Below are positions 44,112-53,391 of a stretch of 64,000 nucleotides of DNA, one piece after another. The translations under genes and the position numbers were made by a program. Each line of letters begins with the position of its first letter. Position 1 is the stretch's first letter. The notes below the pieces were generated by a model. The model did no database searches. It was not told where the DNA came from and saw nothing but the letters and a program-made list of their open reading frames with translations. Origin of the DNA: RYN-230 sp963723595 (GTDB taxonomy: Bacteria > Actinomycetota > Actinomycetes > Streptosporangiales > Streptosporangiaceae); contig CAVRRQ010000006.1 of the NCBI GenBank assembly GCA_963723595.1, positions 1,750,859-1,814,858 on the forward strand, given 5' to 3'.

Positions 44112-44397
44112 ATCCCACCAGGTCATGGGCGGCCGGGGCCTCGGGGTCGATCAAGGTGCTGGCCGCAGATCAGGTCGTTCAGGACTGCAAGACCTCAGAA
44201 GGCCAGGTACCCCGTTGTGGGAGCGGGCAGGTGCCGATGGCGCACCGGCTGGGTAACCTGCCGTGATCTTCGCGTCTCGTCGTGAAGCCTGGCCTGCCCG
44301 GCGGTAGAACCTTCGTATAGGCCTGTATAAGGCGTATTACGCAAGTTAAGTACCCAGGGGGATAGCGGCTGAAGACAGTGAGGAGAGACCCACGGGC
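44112..44397. other. Diverged copy of the BNR gene's promoter region
   Basis: From about 44285 the sequence parallels the upstream region of the gene at 30920-32305 (GCCTGGCCTGCCCGGCGGTA, GTATTACGCAAGTT, CAGTGAGGAGAGACCCA), but where that gene has its ATG this copy has ACG, and many bases differ. Confidence 0.6.
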
Positions 44398-45435
44398 GTG
44401 GATCGGGTGCGGGGGCGAAGGCTATGCCCGCTCCGCCGACGGCGGGCTGCACTTCACCTGCGCTATCACAAGGGCTACGCGTACCCGGTGGTGGCGGCGT
44501 CTTTCGACCACGGGGTGACGTTCTCTCAGGTGAGATCCCTCATCCCGCATGTGAAGGGCAACTGGGGCGACAGGGATTTCATCGCGGCTGGCCGCCACGG
44601 CACGGTGTATGTCACCTGGGACTACGGGCCCAGCGCGGCCAAAGTGAAGATCATCTGCAGTCCGGTCGGCAGCTGTGCCTACGAGGCAGTGGACGCGACC
44701 GCGGTGATCCAGCGGTCGGCCGACAGCGGCAAGACCTGGAGCAAGATCACCCCGATGCAGCCGGGCTTCCCTGCGGGCGGAGGGTACGACGCCTCCACGC
44801 TGGTGCAGCCGGACGGCCGGGTCAACGCGCTGATCTGGGGTCACCACCTCAACCCCGTCACCTACAAGGTGCACCCCGGCCATGAGTTCTTCACCTCGTC
44901 ACCGGACGCCGGGAGGACATGGTCAACCCTGCTGAAGGTCGGGCCCAGGGCGGGATCCATCGCCGTGCCCACCTGGTGGATCGACGGCGACCTGGGGATG
45001 GACCGGGCCGGATTCCTGTATGCCACCTGGGACACCCAGACGGCCCGGGGGGATATCGGCTGGCTCTCCTATTCCACCGACCATGGCAGGACCTGGTCGG
45101 CCCCCCTGCGGGTGACCAGCGACCGCGACAACGCCATGCATAACGTGGAGGTGGCAGGCGCAGGGCCGGGTGTCGCCGATGTCGCCTGGCAGGCCGACAA
45201 CTCACCCCGCGGCTACGCCACGTACCTGCGGCCCTTCTCCATCACCAGGGGCTGGCTGGCCCCGGCCACCCGGGTCTCCACCCAGTTCGGGAACAAGAAG
45301 ATCTGGCCGGGCGACACCTTCGGCCTCACGGTCCTGTCCCCCGATCAGGTGATGCTGAGCTGGGGCAGCGCGATCAAGAACCACAAAAACTCGCAGATAT
45401 ACGCCGCGGTGGTGCGACTGCCCCACCGCGCGTAG
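44398..45435 (+). pseudogene. 5'-truncated second copy of the BNR/sialidase-like gene
   Basis: From 44456 to 45462 the sequence is the reverse complement of 30894-31899 with only one difference noticed (GRVNALI here, GRVDALI there). Upstream it is diverged and has two deletions: the signal-peptide region is gone and a stretch after GLHF is missing, so the frame that remains (apparent start in a shifted frame) has no signal sequence. All later Asp boxes are present (SADSGKTWSK, SPDAGRTWST, STDHGRTWSA). Without export signal the product should be non-functional. Confidence 0.75.
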
Positions 45436-45676
45436 TGTCTGCAGCCCCATGCCCACGACACGCGAGCCCGCCGCGGCGCCTTGCCCTTCATGCTTAAGAG
45501 CACCTTTCAGGTCGTAGCCACGGCCAGCGCCGTGTTCGGTGGGCACCGCCAGCTAAGGAACCCCAGGTGCATGGCCGAGCGGTTGTTGTCTGCCCAATTG
45601 AGAATCACCCATGCGGGTGACATGAAGCGTCAAGCGCAGGGCCCGGGTCCGCCTGAGGCTGCTGCAGCAACTCCGG

Positions 45677-46180
45677 TCAGGATGCGAGCCTGGCTGAGGT
45701 GTCGTCGATCATCAGGCCGGGGGTGGAATCCCAGCCAAGGATCTGCAGAAGATATTTCAGCTCTGCCGGGGGCTGGTGCAAGATGACACGCCTGCCGGGC
45801 TGATCGGGGTCTTGGTGGCTGGCGTGGCTGAGGAGGACGAAGGCCCGCAAACACGCGACGTCACAGAAGTCCACGCCTGCCAGATCGATATGGATATCTG
45901 CGGGCTCACCGGCGAAGTGGTCCAGCGCGGCGACCAGGCCGGCATGAGTGGCCTCGTCCATGTCCCCGGCCAGGCGCAGCAGGTTCCCGGCATGGTCAAT
46001 CCGCAGCGCCCCGCCGGCAACGATCTGGCCCATCGGGGATGCTGCGGCAGAGGCCCGGGTCACCGTCTGATCGGCAGAATCAGGAAGATTTGCTGTTACT
46101 GCCACGCTGGGCGCGCCGCCCGCCACTGGAACCATGTCCGCAGAGGGCGCTGAGGAAGAGCGCAGGCGAAAGGTATCCAC
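45677..46180 (-). CDS. STAS-domain protein (anti-sigma-factor-antagonist-like), copy B
   Basis: 167 residues, nearly the same as copy A at 12147-12650: identical over ALRIDH-GNLLRLAGDMDEA and the following ~65 residues, with differences mainly in the N-terminal 50 residues and the C-terminus (LKYLLQILGWDSTPGLMID). DFCDVA replaces the usual phosphorylated Ser motif. As in copy A, an ANTAR fragment lies on its 5' side, so a STAS-ANTAR cassette was duplicated. The substitutions are mild, which suggests both copies are under some selection. Confidence 0.75.
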   Translation of the reverse strand: MDTFRLRSSSAPSADMVPVAGGAPSVAVTANLPDSADQTVTRASAAASPMGQIVAGGALRIDHAGNLLRLAGDMDEATHAGLVAALDHFAGEPADIHIDLAGVDFCDVACLRAFVLLSHASHQDPDQPGRRVILHQPPAELKYLLQILGWDSTPGLMIDDTSARLAS

Positions 46181-46290
46181 AACTCACTCCAGGGCACGAG
46201 TAAGAAGTTGCGGCCACGTCTCAGGACCCGGGCAGCGGGTGACGCTGCCCAATGAACTGATTATGCATCACAGTCCGCCGGTGCTGCCAC

Positions 46291-46320
46291 AGGATGCTCC
46301 GTGCCAGGATGCTCCGTGCC
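46291..46320 (+). repeat. 15-bp tandem duplication
   Basis: AGGATGCTCCGTGCC occurs twice in a row between the STAS and ANTAR frames; the equivalent place beside copy A has a single unrelated stretch. Confidence 0.7.
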
Positions 46321-46328
46321 AGGTCCGG

Positions 46329-46565
46329 TCAGCCGGGAGGGTCGAACGGCGGCGGCTGGGGTGCCTTCCCGGTGACCCTGCTCACCACGTCCTCAGCCAC
46401 CTGCCGGAGCTTGAGGTTGCGGTTCTGCGACACCGCCCGCAACATCCCGAACGCCGCCTCGGCGGTGCACCGCTCCTCGCCCATGATCACCCCCAGGGCC
46501 TGGTCGATCACCGACCGCGACGCCAGTGACGCCTTCTCCAGAATCGGCTGTTGCGGCTCAGGACT
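46329..46565 (-). pseudogene. ANTAR domain lacking its sensor part
   Basis: EKASLASRSVIDQALGVIMG, EERCTAEAAFGMLRAVSQNR and NLKLRQVAEDVVSRVTGKAP form a complete ANTAR domain. Upstream, in frame, there is only Pro/Ser/Arg-rich sequence with no GAF or PAS domain and no ribosome-binding site close to 46565, so the N-terminus is lost. The equivalent gene beside STAS copy A is even shorter. Confidence 0.6.
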
Positions 46566-46884
46566 GCCGCCAGCCTCCCGCCAGCAGTGCCGGCACTCCG
46601 CGTCTTCGACGTCATCGCCTGGACGGAAGGGAAGGAAGAATACGGTTTGTGGGACCTGAGGACCCCTGCCAGGCACAGAGGCCACGCCAAGGGCCGCCGC
46701 CGTTGGCACCGCTATGCGCGGGGTCGCTGGGTTAGCGGGATTCACGGTTTCTGCCAGAGTTGGTGAATCTGTGGCGTCGTTCGCAGAGAACGATGCTGCT
46801 CGTCCTTTTGCGGACGTCACTTCGGCTTCCCGCTGGTCGCATCGGCTAGGTGCGGTCACCTGCTGTGTTGTCCGGTGAGTTTTC
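46566..46884. other. No gene supported
   Basis: Space between the ANTAR remnant and transaldolase. A plus-strand frame (RVFDVIAWTEGKEEYGLWDL) looks protein-like but is short and unassigned. Confidence 0.3.
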
Positions 46885-47985
46885 TTATTTCTTGTCCTCG
46901 AGCTCGGAGCGGACTGACTTGGTGAGCTCGTCCCAGGAGTCGGCGAACTTCTGGATGCCCTCGTCCTCGAGGACTCTGAAGGCATCGTCGAGGTCAACAC
47001 CGGCATCGGCCACGGCTTTCATGACCTGCGCCGCCTCGTCGTAGGTCCTCTGGATGGGCTTGCCAGGGCTGCCGTGATCGGCGTAGGACTTCAAAGTCTT
47101 CTCCGGCATGGTGTTCACCGTGTCCGGCGCGATGAGGCCGCTGACGTAGAGGGTGTCGGGGTAGTCCTGGTTCTTCACGCCGGTCGAGGCCCACAGCGGG
47201 CGCTGCGTCCTGGCGCCCTGCGCCTCCAGCGCGCGCCACCGACCGGAGGAGAAGACCTCCTGGTATGCCTGGTAGGCCAGCTGCGCGTTCGCGAGCGCAG
47301 CCTTGCCCTTGAGGGAGGGGTCCGCACCGGCCTTTTCCAGGCGCCTGTCGATTTCGGTGTCCACGCGGGAGATGAAGAAGGACGCCACCGACTCGATCCC
47401 TGTCAGCGATCCGCCGTCCTGCACGCGCTGCTCCAGTCCGGACAGGTAGGCGTCCATGACCGCCCTGTACCGCTCGGGACTGAAGATGAGAGTGACGTTC
47501 ACGCTGATGCCCTGGGCAATGGACGTGGTGATCGCAGCGAGCCCTTCCTGTGTCGCTGGGATCTTGATGAACAGGTTGGGCCGGTCGACCAGCCACCACA
47601 GGTGAGCCGCCTCGGCGGCGGTGGCGTCAGTGTCGTGCGCCATCTCGGGAGCCACCTCCAGCGACACCCGGCCGTCGCGGCCGGTGCGCTGCGCCACCGG
47701 GGCGAGCAGGTCGCAGGCGTCGCGGACGTCAGCGGCGGTGATGGTCCGCAGCGCCTCCCCGACGCTGATCTTGCGGACGGCCATCGCGTGTACCTGGTCG
47801 TCGTAGGCGTCGGAGGCGCTGATCGCGGCGGCGAAGATGGTCGGGTTCGTGGTGACGCCCACGACGGAGTAGTCGTCAACCAGTGACTGCAGGTCGCCAC
47901 TGTGGATGCGGTCGCGGGAGAGGTCGTCGAGCCAGACGGCGACCCCGGCTTCCGACAACTCGGCCAGCTTCTCGTTCGGTGCCAT
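46885..47985 (-). CDS. tal: Transaldolase
   Basis: 366 residues, normal length for the actinobacterial class. The start MAPNEKLAELSEAGVAVWLD, the motif VVGVTTNPTIF and the Schiff-base Lys in NLFIKIPAT are diagnostic, and ASTGVKNQDYPDTLYVSGLI is the phosphate-binding part. It transfers dihydroxyacetone from sedoheptulose-7-P to glyceraldehyde-3-P in the non-oxidative pentose phosphate pathway. It lies 39 bp after transketolase in the same direction, the usual tkt-tal order. Intact. Confidence 0.95.
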   Translation of the reverse strand: MAPNEKLAELSEAGVAVWLDDLSRDRIHSGDLQSLVDDYSVVGVTTNPTIFAAAISASDAYDDQVHAMAVRKISVGEALRTITAADVRDACDLLAPVAQRTGRDGRVSLEVAPEMAHDTDATAAEAAHLWWLVDRPNLFIKIPATQEGLAAITTSIAQGISVNVTLIFSPERYRAVMDAYLSGLEQRVQDGGSLTGIESVASFFISRVDTEIDRRLEKAGADPSLKGKAALANAQLAYQAYQEVFSSGRWRALEAQGARTQRPLWASTGVKNQDYPDTLYVSGLIAPDTVNTMPEKTLKSYADHGSPGKPIQRTYDEAAQVMKAVADAGVDLDDAFRVLEDEGIQKFADSWDELTKSVRSELEDKK

Positions 47986-48024
47986 AAAAGTGCCTTCCGG
48001 GTCGGGGACGGAAAGGGCGGCGGG

Positions 48025-50262
48025 TCAGCGATCGCCGGTGGGGGTGTGCAGGACGCCGGCGCTGTCCGGGCCGGTCGGGGCGGCCGGCGGCGCCCCGGCG
48101 GCGGTAAGGCTCTCCCGCGCCGCGGCGACGACCGCGTCGGCGGTGAGGCCGAACTGCTCGTACAGCACGGTGTAGGCCGCGCTGGCGCCGAAGTGGTCCA
48201 GGCCGACGATCTGGCCGGCGTCGCCGACGAACTCCCGCCAGCCCATGGGCACACCGGCCTCGACGCTCACCCGGGCGCGCACCGTGGGCGGCAGTACCTG
48301 CTCGCGGTAGGCCCGGTCCTGGGCCGCGAACCACTCCCAGCAGGGCAGCGAGACGACCCTTGCCGGGACGCCGTCGGCCTCCAGCACCTGGCGGGCGGCG
48401 ACGGCGATCTGCACCTCGGAGCCGGTGCCTATCAGGATGACCTCGGGGGTGCCGCCGGAGGCTTCAGCCAGCACGTACCCGCCCCTGGCGACGCCCTCGG
48501 CCGACGCGAACTCCGTGCGGTCGAAGACGGGCAGGTTCTGCCGGGACAGCGAGAGCCCGGCCGGGCGGTCGTTGTGCTCGAGGATGGTGCGCCACGCCAC
48601 CGCGGTCTCGTTGGCGTCGGCCGGGCGGACGAAGTCCAGGCCGGGGATGGCCCGCAGCGCCGCATAGTGCTCGATCGGCTGGTGGGTGGGGCCGTCCTCG
48701 CCCAGCCCGATGGAGTCGTGCGTCCACACGTACGTGACCGGAAGCTGCATGAGCGCGGCCAGCCGGACCGCACCGCGCATGTAGTCGGAGAAGGTGAGGA
48801 ACGTGCCGCCGTACACGCGGGTCCCGCCGTGCAGCGCGATGCCGTTCATGATCGCGCCCATGGCGTGCTCGCGGACGCCGAAATGGACCGTGCGCCCGTA
48901 CGGGCCGCCCGACCACATCTTGGTCTGCCGGTCCGCGGGCAGGAACGAGGCCGCCCCCTCGACCGCGGTGTTGTTACTCTCCGCCAGGTCAGCCGAACCG
49001 CCCCACAGCTCCGGCAGGACCGGATACAGGGCGGCGAGGACCTCGCCGGAAGCCTTCCGGGTGGCCACGCCGCCCGGATCGGCGTCCCAGGCCGGCAGGG
49101 TGTCCGCCCAGCCCTCCGGCAGCGTGCGGGTGGACAGCCGTTCCAGCAGCGCGCCGCCATCGGGGTTGCCGGCCCGCCACGCATCGAAGCGCTGCTGCCA
49201 TCGGGCGTGCGCCTGCTTGCCCCGGATGGCGACCAGGCGGGCGTGCTCGAGCACCTCCGGGGCGACCTCGAAGGTCGTGCCGGGGTCGAAGCCGAGGATG
49301 TCCTTGGTCGCCCGGACCTCGTCCTCACCCAGCGCCGACCCGTGGGCGGCGCCGGTGTTCTGCTTGTTCGGCGACGGCCAGCCGATGATCGTCCGCAGCA
49401 CGATCAGCGACGGGCGGCCGGTCTCGGCTTGGGCGGCGGCCAGCGCGCGGTCGACCGCCACCAGGTCCTCACCGTCGTCGACGTGCTGCACGTGCCAGCC
49501 GTAGGCCTCATACCGGGTGCCGACGTCCTCGGTGAACGCGATGCCGGTGTTGTCCTCGATCGAGATCCGGTTGGCGTCATAGACCAAGACCAGGTTCCCC
49601 AGCTCCTGGGTACCGGCCAGCGACGACGCCTCGCTGCTGACACCCTCCTCCAGGTCGCCGTCCGAGGCGAACGCCCAGACCGTGTGGTCGAACACGCTCT
49701 CGCCCTCGGGGGCATCGGGATCCAGCAAGCCGCGCTCACGGCGGGCGGCCATCGCCATGCCGACGGCGTTGCCGACGCCCTGGCCCAGCGGGCCGGTCGT
49801 CGTTTCCACACCCGGTGTGTGGTTGACCTCGGGATGGCCCGGCGTCCGGGATCCCCAGGTGCGCAGCGCCTCCAGATCGGAGAGCTCCAGGCCGTAGCCG
49901 GACAGGAACAGCTGGATGTACAGGGTGAGGCTCGAGTGCCCCATCGACAGAACGAAACGGTCACGACCGGTCCAGTCCGGATCGCCCGGGTCGTGACGCA
50001 GCCACTTCTGGAACAGCAGATAGGCGGTGGGACCCACGCTCATCGCGGTGCCGGGGTGGCCGTTCCCGGCCTTCTGCACAGCGTCCATCGCCAGCACGCG
50101 CACGGTGTCGATCGCACGGCGGTCGAGCTCGCCCATCCCCTCGGGCAGGGTGGGGCGCGGCTGGGAAGGGTTGCCCGTAGGCGCATCGCTCGCGGCCTCG
50201 GCCGGCGCCTCGGGACGGCTGCTCCTCGTCCCCGCAGCCAGGTCTGTCTCGTTAGCGGTCAT
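48025..50262 (-). CDS. tkt: Transketolase
   Basis: 745 residues from the ATG at 50262 (MTANETDLAAGTRSSRPEAP), with GGGAG upstream; a longer frame exists but is not needed. Thiamine-diphosphate enzyme: KAGNGHPGTAMSVGPTAYL, the ThDP/Mg motif ASDGDLEEG…, the substrate loop HDSIGLGEDGPTHQPIEH, and C-terminal TGSEVQIAVAARQVLEADGV. It moves two-carbon units between pentose phosphates. Transaldolase follows directly. A long frame on the opposite strand (47.9-50.3 kb) is only a GC-driven shadow. Confidence 0.95.
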   Translation of the reverse strand: MTANETDLAAGTRSSRPEAPAEAASDAPTGNPSQPRPTLPEGMGELDRRAIDTVRVLAMDAVQKAGNGHPGTAMSVGPTAYLLFQKWLRHDPGDPDWTGRDRFVLSMGHSSLTLYIQLFLSGYGLELSDLEALRTWGSRTPGHPEVNHTPGVETTTGPLGQGVGNAVGMAMAARRERGLLDPDAPEGESVFDHTVWAFASDGDLEEGVSSEASSLAGTQELGNLVLVYDANRISIEDNTGIAFTEDVGTRYEAYGWHVQHVDDGEDLVAVDRALAAAQAETGRPSLIVLRTIIGWPSPNKQNTGAAHGSALGEDEVRATKDILGFDPGTTFEVAPEVLEHARLVAIRGKQAHARWQQRFDAWRAGNPDGGALLERLSTRTLPEGWADTLPAWDADPGGVATRKASGEVLAALYPVLPELWGGSADLAESNNTAVEGAASFLPADRQTKMWSGGPYGRTVHFGVREHAMGAIMNGIALHGGTRVYGGTFLTFSDYMRGAVRLAALMQLPVTYVWTHDSIGLGEDGPTHQPIEHYAALRAIPGLDFVRPADANETAVAWRTILEHNDRPAGLSLSRQNLPVFDRTEFASAEGVARGGYVLAEASGGTPEVILIGTGSEVQIAVAARQVLEADGVPARVVSLPCWEWFAAQDRAYREQVLPPTVRARVSVEAGVPMGWREFVGDAGQIVGLDHFGASAAYTVLYEQFGLTADAVVAAARESLTAAGAPPAAPTGPDSAGVLHTPTGDR

Positions 50263-50304
50263 CGGTTTGCAGTGCTCCCTTGGATATGGCCTTGGACGCT
50301 TCAG

Positions 50305-50330
50305 CCCCTCGGCCGGATCCGGCCGAGGGG
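50305..50330. terminator. 26-bp perfect palindrome between the HAD and transketolase genes
   Basis: CCCCTCGGCCGGA followed by its exact complement TCCGGCCGAGGGG. It follows the HAD stop by 19 bp, upstream of tkt, and could be a terminator for the HAD gene or a processing hairpin. Confidence 0.5.
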
Positions 50331-50348
50331 CCGGCGGTAGCAGTGGCG

Positions 50349-51014
50349 TCAGGAAAGAGGGGTGTCGCCCAGAGCCTTCGCGAGGTCGCCGGGGGTGTCG
50401 TAGATGGCGATGGCGCCAGCCTCCTGGAGCTCGTCGTCCCCAAAGCCGCCGGAGCGGACGGCGATCGCCGGCATCCCGGCTCTTTTCGCCGCCTCGACGT
50501 CCCACACCGAGTCGCCGACCATCACGCTCGATACGCCTGGCGGCGCACCCAGCTTCTCCAGCGCCACCTGCAGCAGGTCCGGTGCCGGCTTAGACGCCTG
50601 GACGTCGGCGCTGCTAGTCCAGTCATCGGCGATGCCGCGGGCGTCCAGCTTGTCCAGGAACACGTCCACGTGACGCTGCTGACCAGAGCTGGCCAGCACG
50701 AGCCGGTGACCACGTTCCTTGATGGCTAGGAGCAGGTCGCGGGCACCGGGCAACGGCGCCATCTCCTCGAGCAGCGCGTCGACTTCCTTGCCCTGCTGGT
50801 CCCGGGCCTGATCACCTACCCGGCGCTCCAGGTCCTCACCTCCAACAGCCATGACCACCTGGTCCCCGCCCATGCCGATCAGCCGGTGCAGCCGCCACAC
50901 CGGATAGGTCTCGCCCACCAAGCGCAGTGCCCGGTACCAGGCGAGCGCATGCTGGTAGTTGGAATCGATGAGCGTCCCGTCAATGTCGAGGACGGCAATA
51001 CTGGAATCAGTCAC
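50349..51014 (-). CDS. HAD-superfamily phosphatase (phosphoglycolate-phosphatase-like)
   Basis: 221 residues from a GTG. HAD motifs: I, VLDIDGTLIDSN; II, LVLASSGQQ; III, Lys in ASKPAPDLL; IV, VMVGDSVWDVEAA. The cap (residues ~20-85) is helical, as in class C1 enzymes such as phosphoglycolate phosphatase or beta-phosphoglucomutase. The motif IV (GDS, then D) is normal. Substrate is a small sugar phosphate at a guess, in keeping with transketolase and transaldolase downstream in the same direction. Confidence 0.85.
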   Translation of the reverse strand: MTDSSIAVLDIDGTLIDSNYQHALAWYRALRLVGETYPVWRLHRLIGMGGDQVVMAVGGEDLERRVGDQARDQQGKEVDALLEEMAPLPGARDLLLAIKERGHRLVLASSGQQRHVDVFLDKLDARGIADDWTSSADVQASKPAPDLLQVALEKLGAPPGVSSVMVGDSVWDVEAAKRAGMPAIAVRSGGFGDDELQEAGAIAIYDTPGDLAKALGDTPLS

Positions 51015-51075
51015 GGTGCGCCGCTACCCGCCAACCCCGTGCCCAACCGCCAGTTTCAGCTCCAGCAGCTACGAC

Positions 51076-51246
51076 GGCACTGTTGCATTAAGCGATCCCG
51101 TGATCATCGGACAGCAAGATCTATCGTCGGCGGGTGCCCGACGGCCACCAGATGCCCGATTCAGCTTGCCTGACGGGCTTCGTGCATACACCTGACAGGA
51201 AGATTTGCGGGGCCATGATCATGCAGCGGCTCAATGCAACAGTGCC
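51076..51246. mobile_element. 171-bp MITE with IS6-like ends
   Basis: Terminal inverted repeats GGCACTGTTGCATTAAGC (51076-51093) and, on the complement of 51229-51246, GGCACTGTTGCATTGAGC: 17 of 18 identical. No coding capacity. The first ~45 bp inside resemble the ends of the IS6-like relics at 27514 and 53469, including the GATCCCG and GGACAG/GAGAC positions. It is therefore probably a non-autonomous derivative of that family. No clear 8-bp target duplication. Confidence 0.65.
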
Positions 51247-51383
51247 ACGAGTTCCCCTAATCCGCGGCTGACCACCGCGCTTGCCGGGCTGACGGGACGG
51301 GGATATCCATCTCGGCCTGGCAGCTGTCCAGTACTGCGATCTGGCCGGGCTCCGGCCCCTTATCCGCCTCAGTGCAGGCCACG

Positions 51384-51523
51384 GTGACCGGCCGGAATCA
51401 CGAGGGCAGGAGGGTCATCTTGCACGGCCTGCCAGCGCACCTCAAAACCGTGCTTCACATCCTGGGCTGGGACTCCATGCCCGGCCTGGTCCTCGCGGGC
51501 GCCCAGGACAGAACGCCATGCTG
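51384..51523 (+). pseudogene. STAS C-terminal fragment
   Basis: VTGRNHEGRRVILHGLPAHL then KTVLHILGWDSMPGLVL and a TGA at 51521. Equivalent to the end of the STAS genes at 12147 and 45677 but of a diverged type (LHGLP instead of LHQAP). Confidence 0.6.
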
Positions 51524-51596
51524 ACCCCCGGCGCCAGCGGTTCCGCCCGGTCATGCCCAGCCTGCCGTCCAGCGCGAGGGAGCAGGTCCCCACGGG

Positions 51597-51746
51597 TGAA
51601 CGCTCCTCAGCTGTCGTCGAATTGGGCGGCTGGGGTGGCCGGCCGCTGACGCTGGTGACGATCCTGGCCGCGATGTCACGCAGCTTGAGGTTGGGTTCTG
51701 CGATGCGCCCCGCAAGAAGATCGCGAATGCCTGGGCCTGGGTTCAC
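51597..51746 (-). pseudogene. ANTAR C-terminal fragment
   Basis: RIAEPNLKLRDIAARIVTSV then SGRPPQPP: last helices of an ANTAR domain and the usual Pro-rich tail. It lies beside a STAS fragment on the opposite strand. Confidence 0.5.
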
Positions 51747-52053
51747 GGTGGGTCGGTGACGACTCGCGGAGCGGCCGGGGTGATGCGGGCAGCTGCCAGG
51801 ATCATGGTGCTCACCCCGCGCTCCCAGAGCCTTGTAGTGGCAGTTCGTTGGGCGTCCCCGGGGGGCGCCGGGGCGTTCATAACGCGGACCGTGCTGAAGG
51901 CCGCCGCACGTGTGCTAACTCGTGGCTGACCGGGATAGGCAACGCGACGGCGGGTAGCCGGGGTGGCGCCCGTGAGGCGCAAGAGGGGACTAGTGGTTCG
52001 GCGGCCACGGCAACCCGTTGTTAGTGACGTGACCAAGGACTGGAGTACGCAGC
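51747..52053. other. No gene seen; leader of the DUF2243 gene
   Basis: Non-coding by inspection; holds the promoter of the following pair. Confidence 0.3.
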
Positions 52054-52566
52054 GTGGCACCTTCATACAGTGATCGCCCGGCCGGGGCGCCGGGCAGGGA
52101 AAAGAAGCGCGTCATCTGGTCAGGCCTCCTGGCCGGCATCGGCCTGGCAGCCTTTATCGACGAGACCGTGTTTCACCAGTTGCTGCACTGGCACCATTTC
52201 TACGACAAGTCCACCCTGGCCGCCGGCCTGGTGTCCGATGGGCTTTTCCACGCCTTCGGGTTCACCGCGATGGTCGTCGGGTTGTTCTTGCTGGCCGACT
52301 CGCTGCGCCGGGGCGGCTTCATCCCGAAACGATGGTGGGCCGCGCTGCTGCTGGGCTGGGGCGGATTCCAGCTCTACGACGGCATCGTGCAGCACAAGCT
52401 CCTCAAGCTGCACCAGATCCGGTACCACGTGACCCTGTGGCCTTATGACCTGACCTGGAACGGCATCGCCGTCATCATGATCATTACAGGCGCCTTGCTT
52501 ATGCAGGGCCGGGCGGGGGTGGCCACGTCGGGTATTTTCCGCACTGGCCATGGCCCGTCCCGCTGA
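52054..52566 (+). CDS. DUF2243 membrane protein
   Basis: 170 residues from a GTG. Four TM helices with the family's conserved acidic/His residues: GIGLAAFIDETVFHQLLHWH, GLVSDGLFHAFGFTAMVVGL, GWGGFQLYDGIVQHKLLKLH. The His/Asp/Glu within helices suggest a metal or haem site. DUF2243 genes are typically paired with a CtaG-like gene, as here (3-bp gap), and are thought to serve cytochrome oxidase assembly or copper handling; direct evidence is lacking. Confidence 0.85.
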   Translation: MAPSYSDRPAGAPGREKKRVIWSGLLAGIGLAAFIDETVFHQLLHWHHFYDKSTLAAGLVSDGLFHAFGFTAMVVGLFLLADSLRRGGFIPKRWWAALLLGWGGFQLYDGIVQHKLLKLHQIRYHVTLWPYDLTWNGIAVIMIITGALLMQGRAGVATSGIFRTGHGPSR

Positions 52567-52569
52567 GCC

Positions 52570-53391
52570 ATGCTCCCGCTGATCCCCCTGGCCCTCACCC
52601 TGGTCGCCCTGGCCGGGTACGGCGCGGCGCTGATCCGTCTGCGCCTTCGTGGTGACCGGTGGCCGGCTAGCCGGGCCGCTTGCCTGGTCGCGGGCTCGCT
52701 GTGCGTGGCAGCTGCTGTCCTGCCGCCGATCAGCAGTCACGACGAATTCTTTCCCGTCCACGTTGTCCAGCACCTGCTGCTGGGCATGACCGGACCGGCG
52801 TTCCTGGCGCTGTCCGCGCCCGTCACCATCGCCCTGCGCACGCTGCCGCGAGCACCACGCCGCACGCTGCTGCGGATCCTGCACAGCCGCCCGGCCGTGG
52901 TCTTGTCCGCGCCGGCCACGGCGGTCCTCCTGGATATCGGCGGTCTTTACGCCCTGTACCTGACCGGCCTGTACAGCGCCGCTGAACGTAACGATCTCGT
53001 TCATGCCGCTGTGCACCTGCACATGTTCCTGGCCGGCTGCCTGCTGAGCTGGGCCATCATCGGCGTTGACCCCATCCGCCGCCGCCCCGCCATCAAGGCG
53101 AGGCTCGCCGCGCTGATCATCGGCGCCGCAGGGCACGACACCCTGGCCAAGCTCATGTACGCCCACAACCTGCCAGACGGCGGCGGAACCATCACTGGCC
53201 GCCACGCCGGTGCCGAGTTGATGTACTACGGCGGCACGATCATCGACCTCGCGCTCGCGATCATCGTGATGACTCAGTGGTACCAGTTGACCGGCCGCGC
53301 ACTGGCACGCACCGCTCGACGATCAAATGACCAGGCCGGGCACGGAGTCCCAGCCGAGGATCTGGAGCACTGTTTTGAGGTCCGAGGGTAG
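52570..53391 (+). CDS. CtaG-like cytochrome oxidase assembly membrane protein, altered C-terminus
   Basis: 273 residues, about seven TM helices. Conserved family motifs: FFPVHVVQHLLLGMTGPAFL, ALRTLPRAPRRTLLRILHSR, LVHAAVHLHMFLAGCLLSWA, GAAGHDTLAKLMYAH and ELMYYGGTIIDLALAIIVM. The His residues could bind copper or haem. The last ~20 residues (NDQAGHGVPAEDLEHCFEVR) are the antisense reading of a STAS fragment that begins at 53323, so the natural C-terminus has been replaced by a junction. The membrane domain is complete and the protein may still work. Confidence 0.85.
   Translation: MLPLIPLALTLVALAGYGAALIRLRLRGDRWPASRAACLVAGSLCVAAAVLPPISSHDEFFPVHVVQHLLLGMTGPAFLALSAPVTIALRTLPRAPRRTLLRILHSRPAVVLSAPATAVLLDIGGLYALYLTGLYSAAERNDLVHAAVHLHMFLAGCLLSWAIIGVDPIRRRPAIKARLAALIIGAAGHDTLAKLMYAHNLPDGGGTITGRHAGAELMYYGGTIIDLALAIIVMTQWYQLTGRALARTARRSNDQAGHGVPAEDLEHCFEVRG

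Noticed and set aside
47902..50340. An 812-residue open frame on the plus strand
   Set aside because: It is the antisense of transketolase and the start of transaldolase; Arg/Gly/Ala-rich with no motif. A shadow caused by high GC3.
52120..53205. A 361-residue minus-strand frame
   Set aside because: Antisense to DUF2243 and CtaG genes, Gln/Asp/Arg-rich shadow.
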